Assembly: GCF_001625195.1 (NCBI RefSeq) | Contig: NC_054391.1 | Coordinates: 5,963,157 to 6,027,156 of the forward strand | Direction: 5' to 3' | Source: Drechmeria coniospora | Taxonomy: Eukaryota; Ascomycota; Sordariomycetes; Hypocreales; Ophiocordycipitaceae | Length of the DNA: 64,000 nucleotides | Part shown: in pieces, positions 44,155 to 57,922 of the stretch | How the letters are laid out: each line of letters begins with the position of its first letter | Numbering within the stretch: position 1 is the first letter of the stretch | The notes under the pieces: generated by a model | Told to the model about the DNA's origin: nothing | Databases searched by the model: none | What the model saw: the letters and a program-made list of their open reading frames with translations, nothing else | Position numbers and translations under genes: made by a program

Positions 44155-46650
44155 TCAGAGCCACCTCACCTTGGCCATGTGGTCAACCTTCTTCCGGCTC
44201 GCCCTGACAAATCCCAGCGCCCGGAGCTCGGCAAGGCCGCGGTAGAAGGCGACGAGCGTCCTGCCCTCGTCGCCGTCCTCCCCATCGTCGTCGGCTTTGC
44301 GGCCGCTCACGAGCGCGTGGAATGCCGACCACAGGTCCGACGCGTTGATCAGGCTCCCTGTCTCGAGGTACAGCTGGTAGAGGATCGACGTCGCCGGAAG
44401 CGTCGGCTGGAGGCCACCCTCGTCCGCCTTGCAGCATGTGCAGGCCAGGTAGTCGTGCGGCCGGCCGAGGCAGCGCTCGAAGACGGCCCTTGGTCGGGGC
44501 ACAAAGACTTCGCGCCCCACCGTCCTGGAGTCGTAGAGCCAGGACTCGGAGAAAAGCACGTCGCTGGCGTGCGGCCGTGAAAAGTGCGTCGCGAGCATCT
44601 CCGTCACTTCGTCCACAATCTCCGTCAACTTCTTGTCCTCGTCGCGCAGGGCGGCCGAGTCCTGGCTCAGCTGGACCCGCTGGGCGATGACCGTCGTGCG
44701 CATCACCTTGCTCTGCCCGTTGTACTTGCTCCTCAGAGCGAAACCTTCCCTCTCCGCCGTCGCTCTGAGTTTCTCGAGCCCAACGAGCCGTGATTCGAGA
44801 GCGGCCTGGAGCTCGATGTCGCCTTCTTCCTCGGACGCGTCAAGATGGAGGCTCGCCTCGCCTTCCCTCAGCAGGCTCGCGACGCGTGCTATGAAAGCTG
44901 CGAGCTCCTCGGCACCCATCCGCCGGATGCAGCCGACGATTTCGGACTGCTCCGATATCTGGACACCCTTCGCCATGACACTGACATAGGCCCTCGAGAA
45001 CGCGCCATGCTGCGCGCCGGCGGCCTCGAGAATAAGTAGAAACCTCAAAGCGCTTCCAAACCACCGTTGTCGTTCTTTCCCACCGTCTCGCACTTTGGCG
45101 AGAAGGTAGTCGTCGTCTTCAATGAGCGACTTTGCGTGAGCGAGGGAGCTCTCGTCACCGAGCTCGACGGCCGCCTCCACGTGACTTCGGAATGAGGGCA
45201 CGTTTCGAAGCGATTCGATGAGCTGCGGCTGAACAAGGTCTCCTTTCCACGCATCAGGGTAAATGGTCAGGCTCAACGGATTGGCGTAAAAATGGCACAT
45301 GTACGCGTACTACGTATTCTGGTTAGCCTTTCCATGCCGCAGCCATTGCGTCGGCCCGCGTTGCGCTCGTACTTACTTTGAGTGAGCTGATGAAGGCCTG
45401 GATGCCGGCGATGTGGTCATGCTGCCGATCCAGCATGCTCCGGAGCAGCGGCGCTCCCAGCCGCAGTGGCACGTCGCAGGCGGCGACGGCGCCTCTGAAG
45501 ACCGTTTCCAAGATCGTTCCCGTCTGAACGCAATCGAACTGACCGCCGTAGAGTAGGCGGCAGGCTGATTTGAGCAGACGGGCCTGAAGAAGCTCCACCG
45601 AGGTGGCGATGCCAAAGAGCAGCGTGAAAGGGATGCGAGGACGCCATGAGCTTTCGTCTGTTAGCAGCCGGAAGTCACAGGACGTAGGAGGAGAGGATGG
45701 CGTACTGGAAAAGAGCAATGAGGTCAGAAATGAGCCCGCTATCGAATCCTTCGCTATCTTGAAAGGCGACAAATACGTGTTCACACGCTTGTGTCCCGAG
45801 AGACGCCTCGAGCGCTTCAAGGTCATAGTCGAGATACCGCCGACCCTGCGGCGGGTCAGTCAAAGGGCTCATTTGTGCGGGGAGCTTACGGACCTCAAGG
45901 CCAGAATCAACTCTCACGCCCTCATCTTCATCGTCAACCACATCCACAGCCACATCTTTGGAAGCCGTGGCATCTCGAATCGTCCGTTTAAGAGCTGCTT
46001 TCAACGTCATGGCCTCCGAGGATCGAAGGCGCACGATCCTACTGGCAGACAAACGCTGCAGCGTCTCTGACAGCTGTTCAAATAGCAGGTCCTGGGACGC
46101 AATATTTGGTCCGGTGATGATAAAGGCGGCTGGAATTTGATCCATGCTGTGGAAGGCTCAACAAACCGCCACGCCAACCCATAATCTCCTCTCTCAAGTG
46201 CACTTACCACGTTGACTTTGCGGCAGCCACAAAGCTTGAAACCTGATCCAGCGTGGCCGAGTTGGCATCTCGCAGTATTCCCTAGACCCATCAGCTTCGT
46301 AGGAAAGCCAAGGGACCGTTTGTAGCACACCTGTATGCGCTCGTCTACGACGGCCCAACTTTCGGCGAAGAGCCGCTGCCGCAGACGCGCACACTCCAAC
46401 TTCTCCGTGCCGTTGAGAAGTGGCACAAACAACGGGGCTATTTCGGTTGCATCGGACTTTCTCTTCGTCTGCTTCGATATCTTCCGCCGCTTGGTCGGCC
46501 GTTCTTGCTGAGCCACATCCTCGTCCTCGAGGTCGAAAACGTAGGCGACCTGGTGCAGTCGTAAGCAAAGGATTGACCCGAGTTGACGTGGTACATTACC
46601 TGATGATCCTCTTGCGTAAGCGCATCTCGGTTTTCGATCCCATCACTCAT
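44155..46650 (-). CDS. ORC3: Origin recognition complex subunit 3
   Basis: Six exons: 46650-46600, 46549-46331, 46281-46208, 46146-45706, 45650-45377 and 45309-44155; 737 residues. Introns are 49-67 bp. The start at MSDGIENRDALTQ is the most conservative; two in-frame ATGs lie upstream (46659 and 46698). A basic stretch (PTKRRKISKQTKRK) follows VAYVFDLEDEDV. The AAA-like region has IPAAFIITGPNIASQDLLFEQLSETL but no intact Walker A, as expected for Orc3. SWRPRIPFTLLFGIATSVELLQARLLKSACRLL is the family signature, and the C-terminal winged-helix region ends FYRGLAELRALGFVRASRKKVDHMAKVRWL. The subunit of the six-protein complex marks replication origins and recruits Mcm2-7. The fourth intron acceptor is chosen to give FHSWRPR. 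Confidence 0.94.
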
Positions 46651-47886
46651 GATATGCATCGTGTCGAAAGCGCAGGGCACTGAAGGATTCCACACCAACT
46701 CCTCGGCGAGGATGGTCGTTGGTGGTTCATGGTATGTGGAGGATTGATAAAGTAGGTGGCTAGGTAGGTCGGTGGGTAATAGTGGTTGCCATCAGTGTAC
46801 CGATGTACTGTAATTAGCTAGCTGGCAAGTGCAGTATTATTTATTAGCTTGACTAGGGTCGGACGGAAAGGCGTACAGCAAAGCAAGTATATATAGTGCC
46901 GTCGCCGCAACACGATTTCTCGCAAGGTACCATCACCTAACCCGTGCAGTCAAGACATGAACGCGATAGTATTAAATAACAATTAATACAGCACACCTTC
47001 CAGTCAACCTTGCGTTGTGGAAGGCGTCGGCCGCCCAGCCCTCCGCTCCCGAGAAAGCACATCTACTGAAGTGGCAAGAACCATCGTTTGTAGTTGGGAA
47101 ACGCTGCGGTTTCCCCTTGCAGACTTGGCTGCCATGAACCCAGGGCCGGCAACGCTCCATGGCAGCGTAGGGTGAGTTCCTCGCACTGCTTGTAGTATAG
47201 GATTCATAAATACGATACCAAGGATCGGGGTGCCGCCGTGCGCATACCAACCACCAAGACATGATCGTTCCAATTCCAAGACGAGCGATGGTAGGCTTCT
47301 CGAGGTTCCACGGGAGACGGTAGACGGCCGCCCAACTGATGGGTGGGCAACCAGTTATACCTGTGCACCCCAAGTTGAACCCGAATCGTACTCCTTCTCG
47401 GATAGACAACTATCGCACCCCAGAGTTCTTTCATCAAAATTCATTTCACTGACTAGTCTCTCCCCTTCTTCTCCACACGGCCAACAAAAAGGCGAGCTCG
47501 GCGACGGTGGCCGATATCTCGTTTTCGAGCCCCGATGAGAACCGGTGTCAGTAGCCGCCAAACGGTGGAACCGATTCGCCTCCTCAGCATGTCGGGGCCA
47601 GCTTGTCCTCGTGCACACCCGCCGTCTTCCTCGTCATCTCCCCCTAAAAAAACCCTGCCCGTATGCATCGCTTTTCCCCCCATATCCCATGTGGCCTCAC
47701 CCCGACGATTTCGCGCAACACTTTCCGAGCCAAGAATTGCAGGACCGGCAGGCAACGCCGTCAGGGCAGCACCCACCGCCTTTTCAGAACGCCGACGATG
47801 AACATGTTCGTACACCTACCAAGAGGGTGTCCCCACACCCCCAGCCATCCCCCTCACCCATCTCGTGCAGCAGGCAGAGGAAATTC

Positions 47887-47917
<31 letters not shown>

Positions 47918-48135
47918 GCAGTCAAACCATGCCCGTACGCCGAGAAGAAACCCGATGGAACAAAACCCCACTAAACAACGTGCCGAGTGGCAGCGAGACG
48001 GGGGAGGGGACGGATCAAAGGCGGCATAAATGAATATGTCAAGCTCCGTGCGACGCTGCGACGGGGGCTGCGACGCAACGGCCCATGCCAGCCTTTCGTT
48101 CGCGGGCTTCAGTCATGCCGTACCGTGCCGACGAC
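46651..48135. other. Intergenic region with A29 tract
   Basis: This gap separates the ORC3 start from the PWWP gene stop. It contains a 29-base A run (47887-47915) near the PWWP stop, C-rich stretches at 47640-47880 and no supportable gene. Confidence 0.5.
47887..47915. repeat. Poly-A tract (29 A)
   Basis: A pure run of 29 A, about 220 bp beyond the stop of the PWWP gene, but on the strand opposite that transcript (T on the coding strand), so it is not its poly-A tail. Confidence 0.9.
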
Positions 48136-50300
48136 TTACGCTGCCTCAACAGCATCGGCAGCTGGGGTCTTGTCCGTAGCCTCTTCGCCCGTCGGCTTGT
48201 CAGCCCCACCAGTCTCAGCTTCCTCATCGACCGACTTGGTGTCGGTGGCGATTTCGGCATCGGCCCTTTCGACCGCCGCGGCTTCGTCTGCTTTCACATC
48301 ATTGGACGCCGTCTTCTTCTCTTCGCCGGCACCATTAACGCCGTTAGTCGAAGCCGATGCGGGAGCGGATCCATCGCTGGCGAGGAGCTTGTTCCACTTG
48401 TCCAGAAGGGATTGCGACCTCTTCTTGAACTGAAACTCCTCCTCGCGGGGGATGGCCTCGAGCTTGAGAATTGCCTTGAGCACCTTGTTGATCTTGGTAG
48501 ATCGAATAATGGAGACCTCGAGGTCAACGAAACCCTCGAGCATGGTGATGAAGTCGGACATGGCCTTCATCTCGTCCTCTCGAGGCTGCTGCTCGCGGGT
48601 CAAGAGTCCTCGCTGGAGCTTGTGACGAAGGTAGAGAACCTCTTTCTGCAACAGAATCAGCATGTGGCTCTTGCGGCCGTGACGGGTAGGTGCGTGACGA
48701 ACCTCCTTGCGAGCATGCCGCTCCTCGGGCGTCATCTTTGACTCCTTGGCGTTCTCCTTCTTGTCGGCGACTTCCTTCGTCTTCTTCGGCTTACCCTTGG
48801 TAGCCTTGGCAGCCTTTGAGCCCGTAGACTTTGGAGTGGCGGCGCCGTTAACAGCCTTGGGCGTGGAGGACGTGTTGAGCTTGATTTTCGGCTTCTTGGC
48901 CGAATCGGTTCGCTGGGGAGTCTGGAGGTGGAAGCTCGCGCGTCAGCCGTCGCATCAACGGATGTCAAGCAGGGCGTCGGACGACGGCCGGGGAGCACTT
49001 ACGCTTGCTTCATCTTCGGCCTTTCGCTTCTTCGACTTGGCCGACTTGGGTGCGGCTTCCACATCATCCATGTCCTCATCCTCCTCCTCTGCGGCTTTGC
49101 CCTTTCCCTTCTTGGACTTCCTGGGCGTCGCCGCCGCCTCGCGCATGGCCTGCTCTTGAGCAAGCTGCTCTTCCTGGAACTTCTTGAGCATCTCCTTGTA
49201 CTCGTCGATGGGGTTGCACTCGGCGGCGAGCTCAAAGGCGGCCTTCAGATCCTTGCGCATCTTCTCCGTGATTGTGTCTCGCGCCTTCTCCGCCGTGAGC
49301 TCGGAGAGAGCCATGTTCTGAACCCAACCACTGCGCAGGCAGGTCAGCAAGCGTGCTTGATGGGCGCCTATAGGACCACGCTGTCGGGGAGGGGTACGCA
49401 CAACTCGTTCGTGTGGAGATACATGACGGGAAAGCTCCTGTCGTGCACCCGCTTGCCGCCATCAGCATAGGCACCGGCGAATGTGCCGTCTTCCTGAGCG
49501 GCCGACACGGGGCGAGAGCTGATGAGGGCGGCGGGAAGCATGCTCTCGTCGCAGACGATGGCCGGCCAGGCAGGGAAGCCCTTAAGCTTGACCAGAAAAT
49601 GGTCGCCTGGTTGGGCATCGATGTGGGTGAGGCGCGCCTTGGATGCCTTCTTGCTGAGGCTCTTTCCCTTGGCCTCGCCAGTGGACTTGCGGCGATTGGC
49701 CTTGGCTTTGGAGGCGGGTGTCTCCGTGGCAGCCGGAGCCGCCGCGTCGTCCGTACCGTCTTTCATCTCGACATCGGCCTCGGCTACCACGGGCTTCTCC
49801 TCGGCGGTGGAGGCTTCGGCCTTGTCCTTCTTTGCCGTTTCCGGTTCTGCGTCTAGTTCGCGTACAGTCGTTAGCGCGATTTGCGGCCATGATAGCAATG
49901 GTAGCAATGCGACGCGCCGCGTCGCGGGGATCGTGGGAATCGGGACGGCCGTCGGAGTTGTGGGGATTCAAGGGATCATGAAGTCAAGAATCGGAGGTCG
50001 AGCTGCCAACGAAGCCGGAGCGCGCCCACAATGAAAACGAGCCGGGCCAGAATGATGAGAACGAGAGGCAAATGCACGGAGGGGAAGGATGGCAGGGTAG
50101 GGTTGTGCAGCCTTACCATCAGAAGATTTTGCGCCTTCTGCGGCCGCCTCGCTGTCGGGCTTGGGCTCGTCCTTGCCGCTCAATCCATGCTCCTTCGCGG
50201 TAGCCGATGTAGGCTCCGGCGCAGGAGCTTCCTCAACGCTCGGAGCAGGCGCCGCCGCCGCCGTCGTCGTCTCCGAATTTTCGCTGCATTTGTCGGCCAT
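48136..50300 (-). CDS. PWWP-domain chromatin protein with C-terminal TFIIS-N-like helical domain
   Basis: Four exons: 50300-50117, 49852-49402, 49330-49003 and 48921-48136; 582 residues. The first intron is 264 bp, long for this window. The acidic, Ala/Glu/Pro-rich N-terminus is disordered. The PWWP domain (about 125-210) has GDHFLVKLKGFPAWPAIVCDESMLP, RSFPVMYLHTNEFGWVQ. The middle is highly charged with Lys-rich nuclear localisation stretches (KSKKGKGKAAEEEDEDMDDVEAAPKSAKSKKRK). The C-terminal helical domain (about 400-490), HMLILLQKEVLYLRHKLQRGLL to AILKLEAIPREEEFQFKKRSQSLLDKWNKLL, resembles the TFIIS N-terminal/LEDGF integrase-binding fold. PWWP binds methylated histone H3K36 with DNA; Ioc4/Pdp-like roles in transcribed chromatin are inferred. 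Confidence 0.85.
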
Positions 50301-51255
50301 TGCGCTCGAGACACGAAGCTGTGCGCAGGCTGCAAGAAGGTGCGTACGCGGTTACGCGGTCGAGGGACAGTGACACCAAGTCGAAGGTCAGCAGCAAGCT
50401 CGACAGCTAGCTAGCTCCAATCGATCAGAAATGACTCCTGGCTTCGAACGCGTCGCTAGGTCTGCCTCAGAGGACAGCGGGCGATGGCGCGAAGTCGTGC
50501 TGCGCGATGGGATTGGCGTTGTAGAGATGGCTTGCGCTCGTCGGGAACACCAGCTTCTCCCGCGTTTTTGCTGTTGCTTGGCTTGGCTCGGTGATGGTGC
50601 GTGACGAGAGAAAAAACACCGGAGCGGAGGGAAGATGACTGCAGAACGAACTCAAAACGTCACCAAGAAGACGGGCCCATCACGTGACGCATCTATATAT
50701 CGCCTTGCCTCTTTGCCTCCGCGCAGTCCACGCAGGTACACCGTATACATATTACTGTGCACGTAGGTGCTGTACGGAGTAAGTAAGTAGGCCATAGGTA
50801 CTGTAACAAGCTACTAGGTATACTACAATTATCTACAGTACTCCGTACGCGCACCGAGTATAGTACTGTAGACCTCGTGCATGCTCGTGTACATGTACTG
50901 TATGTATGTGTACAGATACGCATGTACTTTGTATTCGTTCCTAGTACATGTAAGTATGCAGGATTCGTCCACAAACAAGTCTTGGCTTGTATACACAACA
51001 CGTAACCCGCACCAATGGCAAGTTGGGCTGCCTGCCTGACCGCCAAAGTTCCATCCAAATCGGCCTCAGCCTTGGCTTTGTGCGTTGCGCGAAGCCTCTC
51101 TCCATCATAAGGAACAGCGAGGACTGAACGTCATATTCGCCCCTCTGTACCGTCCTAAATAAAACCCCATGCATCCATCCATCCGGGGACTCTGCTATGT
51201 TGCTTGCTGTACATAAACTCGTCCGTTGTCACGAAACATACATCTCCTTCTCCTC
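50301..51255. other. Intergenic region, GTAC-rich
   Basis: This gap lies between the PWWP start and the BRR2 stop. GTAC-rich sequence with half sites is at about 50730-50960, including GCTGTACGGAGTAAG at 50771. No gene is supported. Confidence 0.5.
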
Positions 51256-54200
51256 TCACTCATCCTCCTCCTCCTCGCTCTCGTCGACATCCATCCCTTC
51301 GGCCGCCGTCACGGTAAACTCACGTTCCTGGTCCACGCCGACGTAGCTGTCGCTCATGAGCAGCAGCTTCAGATGGTGGTCGCCCACCGTCGGCACCGTA
51401 TACTCGAGCCGTACCTTCAGCTCTCGACCGATCGTGACTCGTTTAATGGCCAGCAGGTTTCGCGTCTTGTCGTCGCCCACCACGAGCCACCAATTCTCCA
51501 GCTTCTTCGTCGGATAAAAGGGCGCGTGCACCGTCAAGTCGTGCTCTCCCTCGTCCTCGTCGACGTTGCGCACAATCTTGATGTTCAAGTACGCCGGCTC
51601 GCCAGCCTTAATTTCATCCTCGTCGAGAACCTCGTGCTCGAGCTCCAAATCCGGGTACTTGTCGTTCGTGAAGCTAGCGGCTTGGGCCAGCTGTTTCTGC
51701 GACAAGCCCAGCCGCTTGATCAGCGTGTTGTACTCGGCATTCTCATCGGGGTTCATCTTCTCCATAAAGTCGAAAATATCCTTGATCCTGTTTAGCTCGT
51801 TAGCAACCGATGTCATAAGTAAGTGCATCGGGCAGAAGAAAGATTTCATACTCAAATTCGTTCGCCACCTTGACAACGTCAGGCGAGAAATGAGGGATCT
51901 GCTTGAGCGGGCTGTCCCTGTCCCACATGGCCTGGACGACCATTTGCGACATTTCCATCGCGTTGATCGCGTTGAGGTGGCCATCGGACGAGAGGATATC
52001 AACCATAGCACTGAGGAGGCTCAGGACACGAGACAAAAGAAGCTCCTGGTCCTTGACAAGATCAATAGGAAGTTGCATCCGAGAGAAATGGGCTTGGAGC
52101 AGCACAAACGCCTTAAAGTGCGGAGAGTCGTAGACTGCTTGCGACATCTTGACGGGGATGCGGTCGTAAATCCGTCGGAGAAGTCCATCCTCATGCCTGC
52201 GCACCTGGATCGTCTCAAACTCCGTCGCCGACGTGACAATCTCCAAGATGCCCTTCAGCTTCGTCCGGGCGCTCAACGACAGGAGGAAGGTCTGCATCGT
52301 AATGTAGGAGATGTTGTAGTAGGCGCCAATCATGGCCGCGTTCTGCGGGGCCACCGTGCCGTCTTCTTCGTCGAAGTCGATGATCTTGGACTCGGCCAGC
52401 TCGCGCAACGTCGACTCCACAAGATCCGACATGTACTCGCTCAGCCCGTCGTGCGTCGTGCTCGTGAGGCCGTAGTAGCTCGGGTTCGCCAGCAGCCGGC
52501 GGTAGAAAAAGGTGAACGTGGTCCAGTTGATGGCGTCGTCACCAGACTCGATCATCTTGGTGCTGATCTCGGTGACAAAAGCGTCATGGAGGTAGTTGTT
52601 GAGGTGTGATTCCACCGGCAGAGCCTCGTTGAGGAACTTCTTGTAGTAATCGCGCTTGATCTGGGGCAGCATGAGCACGCCGCGCGAGCTGCCGGCCTTC
52701 GAAGGACGCATCGACTTTCCAAACATTTGCAGCACTTCGCTCAGAGGGTAGTCGACGTATCTGTGCTCCCGGCCTTCGAAGTACTGAGTTCCCATCACGA
52801 TGACAAGATGGGCCGTGCTGGTCAGCTCCCAGCAGACGTCCCGAGAGGCCACCAGGACCTGAATGGCACCTTTGTCGTACAGGTGCTTCACGATGCGCCT
52901 GTCGCTCAGGCTCAGCGCTTCGTGGTAGTATCCAATGCCGTGAGACAAGGCTTCGGACAATGCTTCTTCGTGGACGCGGTCAAGCAGCGGCCGCATTTGC
53001 TCAACGTCAGCGTGCAGGAAACGATCCTCGTCGTCATCAGCCACACAGGCAGCCAGCAAGTCACGCGCGGTGCTTCGGGCCTGCTTGCGACTGGGTACGA
53101 AAACCATGGCTGGCATATCCGGAGACAGCTGAGTGATGGCCAAGTATGTCGGCTTGGCCATCGCGAGCATCAACGAGGGGAAGTGAGGGTTCGAGAAGGA
53201 CTGGATATGCAGCTCGAGCGGCACAGGTCGCACATGGGGGGCGAAGTTGTACACGTCGTGCTTCTTGGCATCAATCCACTCTCCAATGTCCCTCGCGTTA
53301 GCGAGAGAAGCGCTGAGAGCGACGATGCGCATGGGGAGCTCCGTTTGGGTTCGGATATAGTGCATACGGGAGACGATGATCTCGTACACGTAGCCCGTCG
53401 AGCCCCCGAGCAGGTGAATCTCGTCCGCAATGAACACTTGGACGGTCTGGATGTTCTTCCGACGCTTCCACTGCCTCGACAGAACGTCCCATTGCGTTGG
53501 CGTGGCGAGGATCAAATCACCCTTTTCGAGCAGCTTGAGGTCGGTCGCAGTTTCGCCCGTCAGTTTCACAATCTCCTTGCCGCCATGCAGATGCGCCAAT
53601 CGTTTCTGCCAATCCTGTAAACGGGAATCGACGAGTTCCTGGAAGGGCGCAATATAGACGGCTCGGCCGGCATCGGGTTGCATCCAGTGGCGGAGCAGGG
53701 CGAATTCGGCGCAGACGGTCTTCCCGCTCCCCGTCGGGGCACCAACAAATACATTCTGGTCATTCGTGTAGAGGGAATTGAACGTCTGCGTCTGTATCCG
53801 ATTGAACTGGCTCCAATCGGGGTACAGCTCAACGTAGCTGGCGACCTTGAGGGCAGACACTGGGAGAGGCTGTAGTTCAAGCAGCGCGGTGGAGGGTGGA
53901 AACTTCTCGGGGAGGACCAGCTTGGTGAAGGGTACGGCGATGCGCGTCTCGGAGTGCATCCATCGGTCGGAGACAACCGAGACGAAATAGTTTGGCGGCA
54001 TTGGGTCGGTTATCGGTACTGTAAAGTCCACAACGTGCTCGTTCGACTCCGCTTGGGCATATTCCTTCCGCAGGAGGAATGAATCGTGAAAGAGGATGTC
54101 TTCGCCATCGCAGTCTTCGACAATAATCCAGAAACCTTCCGCCATGCCGTGAATGCTATCATCCCATTCAAAATTCGGCGTGATGCTTAGTTCAACTCTC

Positions 54201-57200
54201 AGCATCGACCTCGTCATCGGTTGAACTTGCGCTTCGACATCCAGTCGAGGAAACTTGGAGACGAAACCGCAGACGGTGCGGCCAGCCCTGGGCATGCCCA
54301 GAAGCTCACCCATGCGAGGAGGATCCAGGTCAAAGTAGCTGTTCCATGACACATCCATCCTCTCTGCCTTCTGAACAATGTCGCGCGGGCACGTAGGGAA
54401 CTGCCGCAGCGGTGACATTGTCGGCCACATCCGCTTCTCGGCCATCTTGCAAAGATCCAGAGCCGTTTTCGCGACGTGCGCCCATCCCTTCTTCATCGCA
54501 ATCTCAAATATGGCTCGCAAGATTCGTCCAGCACTTTGCGTGACGTATACCATATCGGCCATGAGTGCCAGTCCATCGAGCTTGAGCCTCGATATGTAAG
54601 CCTGGAGGAGGACATTGATCTTGGCGTGGGACTCCTCGATCGTCTCCTTGACTGGGATGGGAACTCGGCCCAAGAGTTTTGCCAATTCCAGTTTCTCGTC
54701 TTGTCGGACCGGGATATACTTGAACTCGGCGCTGAGGGCGAAGACACGGAAGAGCTCGATCGTGCTGGTCGATGGCTCGATCAAGCTGTTGTAGGTGTTC
54801 ATCGAGCCATGGGTGATGTAGTAGTGAGACGCAACCTTGCCAAGTTCCGTCGACTGAAGCCTCCCGCTCTTTTCGTCGTACTTGATGAGGTTAGACTGCC
54901 TCAGCACCGTCGCAGCAGAATGGATGAGATCGACACGTTTCTGCTCAAGTGCCCCGTCATCCTCATATTCGGCACCAACCTGGTACAGTCCCGGAGAGCG
55001 AAGCATTCGGACGAAGAGGTAGGTGTATCCAAGCCATTCGACACCTTCGTCTCGGGTCCGAACGTTGCCGAGGACGATCTCTGCGTTGAGGTTATCCACC
55101 AGCTTGCTAGCAAATTGACTCTCAATGGGCAGCTGCTGGTTCAGAAGCGAGAGGTAGTACTTTATTTCGGCCTGGGTTGTGATGATGATGCCCTCTCCGT
55201 ACGTGTCGAACTGAGGGCGTCCGGCACGACCAAGCATCTGAAGCACATCTTGAGGGCTCAACTCGACCCAGGCACCCTTCTCCGGCGAGTAGACTTGGGT
55301 GCCTTTGATGATGACCGTATGCGCTGGGAGATTGACACCCCAAGCCAGAGTGGCCGTACACACGAGCACCTGAATGGCGCCTCGAGCAAAGAGATCCTCG
55401 ACATCCGTTCTGTCGATACGGTTCATGCCGGCATGGTGAATACCGAACCCGTACGGCAGGATGTCCTTCAAGTCAGCATCAGTAGCCTGGGCCGAAGCTT
55501 CATTGAGCACTTCTCTGCTTCCAGCGTCATGCCGAAGGATCTGGTTTATCGTCTCCAGCTCCAGGGCCTTGTCACGAATATACTTGGCCGTCTTGGCCGT
55601 CTCCTTGCGTGAGTGAACGAAAATGAGCACTTGGTTCCTGTTGGTTCCTACGTGCTCTATCACTTTGTTGTAGGTCACATCGTTCATCGTCTTTAGCTGC
55701 TTGATGGCCTTGCGGTCCGTCACGCCCACAAACTCCTGCCTGAGCGGGCAAGGTCGGTAGGAGCCGTCGAAATGGAATAGACCCTTGTCCATGTCTACTC
55801 GCAAGAAGCTCGCGACATCCCGATAGTTGGGAAGAGTAGCGGAGAGGCCGACAATCCGCACAGGTTCACCGGTCTGCTCCGTCTTGCGAATCGTTCGGCA
55901 GACGATGCTCTCGAGGACAGGGCCGCGATCATCGTGCAGCAGGTGGATCTCGTCGATGATGATCAGGCGCACAAGGTTGGTGTAGGTGAGATCATTGGCC
56001 TTGCGCGTGATGACGTCCCATTTCTCGGGAGTCGTCACGATGATCTGGGTCTCAGCGATCTGCTGCTTCGTGAGCTGGCGGTCACCAGTCAATTCCGAAA
56101 CGCGAATGCCGTAACGCTCTAGACGCTTTCCAAAGTTTCCGACCTGCTCCTGCACGAGCGCCTTCAAGGGTGCGATATACACGATCTTGAAGGCGTCCAA
56201 ATCTATATCGCCCGTTTCGGGGTTTCGGTTCTTTCCCAGCTCTCGAAGAATGGTCAACATGGCCACGTTCGTCTTGCCACTACCGGTGGGCGCGCAGATG
56301 AGCATGTTGCCATCATCCCCGAAAGCGGACGGATAGCACTTGGACTGGATCTTGTTGAGCGACTCGGCAGTGCTGAAGGGGCCTCGAGACCATTCAGGCA
56401 TGTCGGAAATGGGGATCAGGACGTCGCCGGGCTCGTTTCTCTTCTTTGGCGGAGGAACGTGGATCTCCTCGTAGCCCTTGAAGGTGCGCTTCTTGGAGCC
56501 TTCGGGAATGACGACCTCGGGGTTGGTCATGAGATGATTTCCCTGGTCAAACACCAAGTTTTCCAAGTTTATGACCTTTTTTGGTTGCAAGCCACCAACG
56601 AGGTAACCCTCGGGTTTGGCCACTTCCGCGATCATCGAGGCCGGGACGTCAATGTCCATCTTGATGTCAAGTTTTCGCTTTTTGTCGCCGTCCTCGGTAT
56701 TCTCGCCTCGAAGTTCGCTCAGAAGCCTCTGCAGTCCTTCCGAAGATATTTCTCTCTCGACATCGGCGCGCGCTTCCGCCGTCTCCGCCCGAGCGAGCTT
56801 CGTGAGCCAGTAAACCTTTTCTCTGTTGCCCACAAGCTTCTGGACGAGCTCGTGATGCTCGAAATCGAACAGCTCCATGAGATCATTTTCGATCTCTCGA
56901 AGCGACTTGTCGTCCCCGCCTGCCTCATCGGGTTCCCCAGACAATATTTTTAGCGCCAGTTTTGTTTTATCAGTCTGCTCGTGAGCGTCGGGGTATAGAG
57001 ATCCGATTTGTCGTTGCAACCAGAAGGCGTCGATGTCTCGGGCAGCTACGGATCGCGCGTTCTTCTCGTTGTCCTTGGTCCGAGTCGACTCCGCACCAAG
57101 AGCCAGGTCCCCGGCGTCACTACCTGACTTGTTGGCATCGGCGTCGGCTTCATTCTCTTCGTCCTCTTGGTCAGTGTCGTCTTCTTCGGATGACTGATCG

Positions 57201-57922
57201 TGCACTTCGTTCACAAGGGCTTCCTCGTCCTCTTCCTCGTCGTCAAATGTCACAGCAACACCTTGGCGTTCGTCGATCTCAGCCTCGCCGTCGGCGTTGT
57301 CCATGTCGACGTCCTCGTCGTCTTGGGCATCGTAATCTGTGATCTTTTTTCCCAAGTTCACCAGCTCGTTGAACTGCTTGGGGCTGAGTGAGATGCCCAA
57401 AATGTCATCAATTTCTTTCTTCTTGTCGAGATCTTTCATGTCGTCGTCCTTCAAGTACTCCAAGGCGGCGTCGGCTGCACTGCGAATCACGTCGTGGGGC
57501 ACGTCACCTAGATTTCCCGCCACAAGCGTGAGGATGAGGTCAAAGGTCGCCCGTGTTGCAGGCGTACGAGGTCGATATGTGATCCCCTCAATCAACGCGT
57601 CGTTTGCGCCGAGCAAGCCCGTCCTCTGGAAGGAGGCATCCGCCTTTCGTTTCCGCTGCTCTCGCAACAGTACGGCCTCATCTTCTTTGAGACTCCCTCT
57701 CTCCACGTTGGGCAAACCGGGCTGTTTCCTCTGCTTGGGCACTGTGTCACGGGCGACCCGGCCGCCCATGTCGTTAATGCTCAGCCGGCCAGCGAGTGAC
57801 TCGGGGTCGCCGGTAGCCTCGTCAGTTCGCCGGGTGACAAATCGACGGTCCGCCTGGAGAACCAGGTTGGACATGGCCGAGTACTTGTACTGCGAGACAT
57901 CGCGGTGAGGATCTGACGACAT
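51256..57922 (-). CDS. BRR2: Pre-mRNA-splicing helicase BRR2 (U5 snRNP 200 kDa)
   Basis: Two exons: 57922-51852 and 51787-51256, with a 64-bp intron (GTATGA donor, GCTAAC branch); 2200 residues, as in the family. Start MSSDPHRDVSQYKYSAMSNLVLQADRR is the conserved Brr2 N-terminus, followed by a long acidic, disordered region (to about 480). Helicase cassette 1 has APTGSGKTNVAM (about 545) and DEIHLLHD (about 655), then GTQVYSPEKGAW, QMLGRAGRP and a first Sec63 module. Cassette 2 has GAPTGSGKTVCAEFALL (about 1395) and DEIHLLGG (about 1500), then a degenerate helicase C part (QMFGKSMRP) and a second Sec63 module ending in an acidic tail. It unwinds U4/U6 snRNA to activate the spliceosome. It is divergent from the coiled-coil unknown gene. 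Confidence 0.96.

Noticed and set aside
47887..47915. Poly-A tract as a retrotransposon or cDNA tail
   Set aside because: No coding sequence of an element and no target-site duplication next to it.
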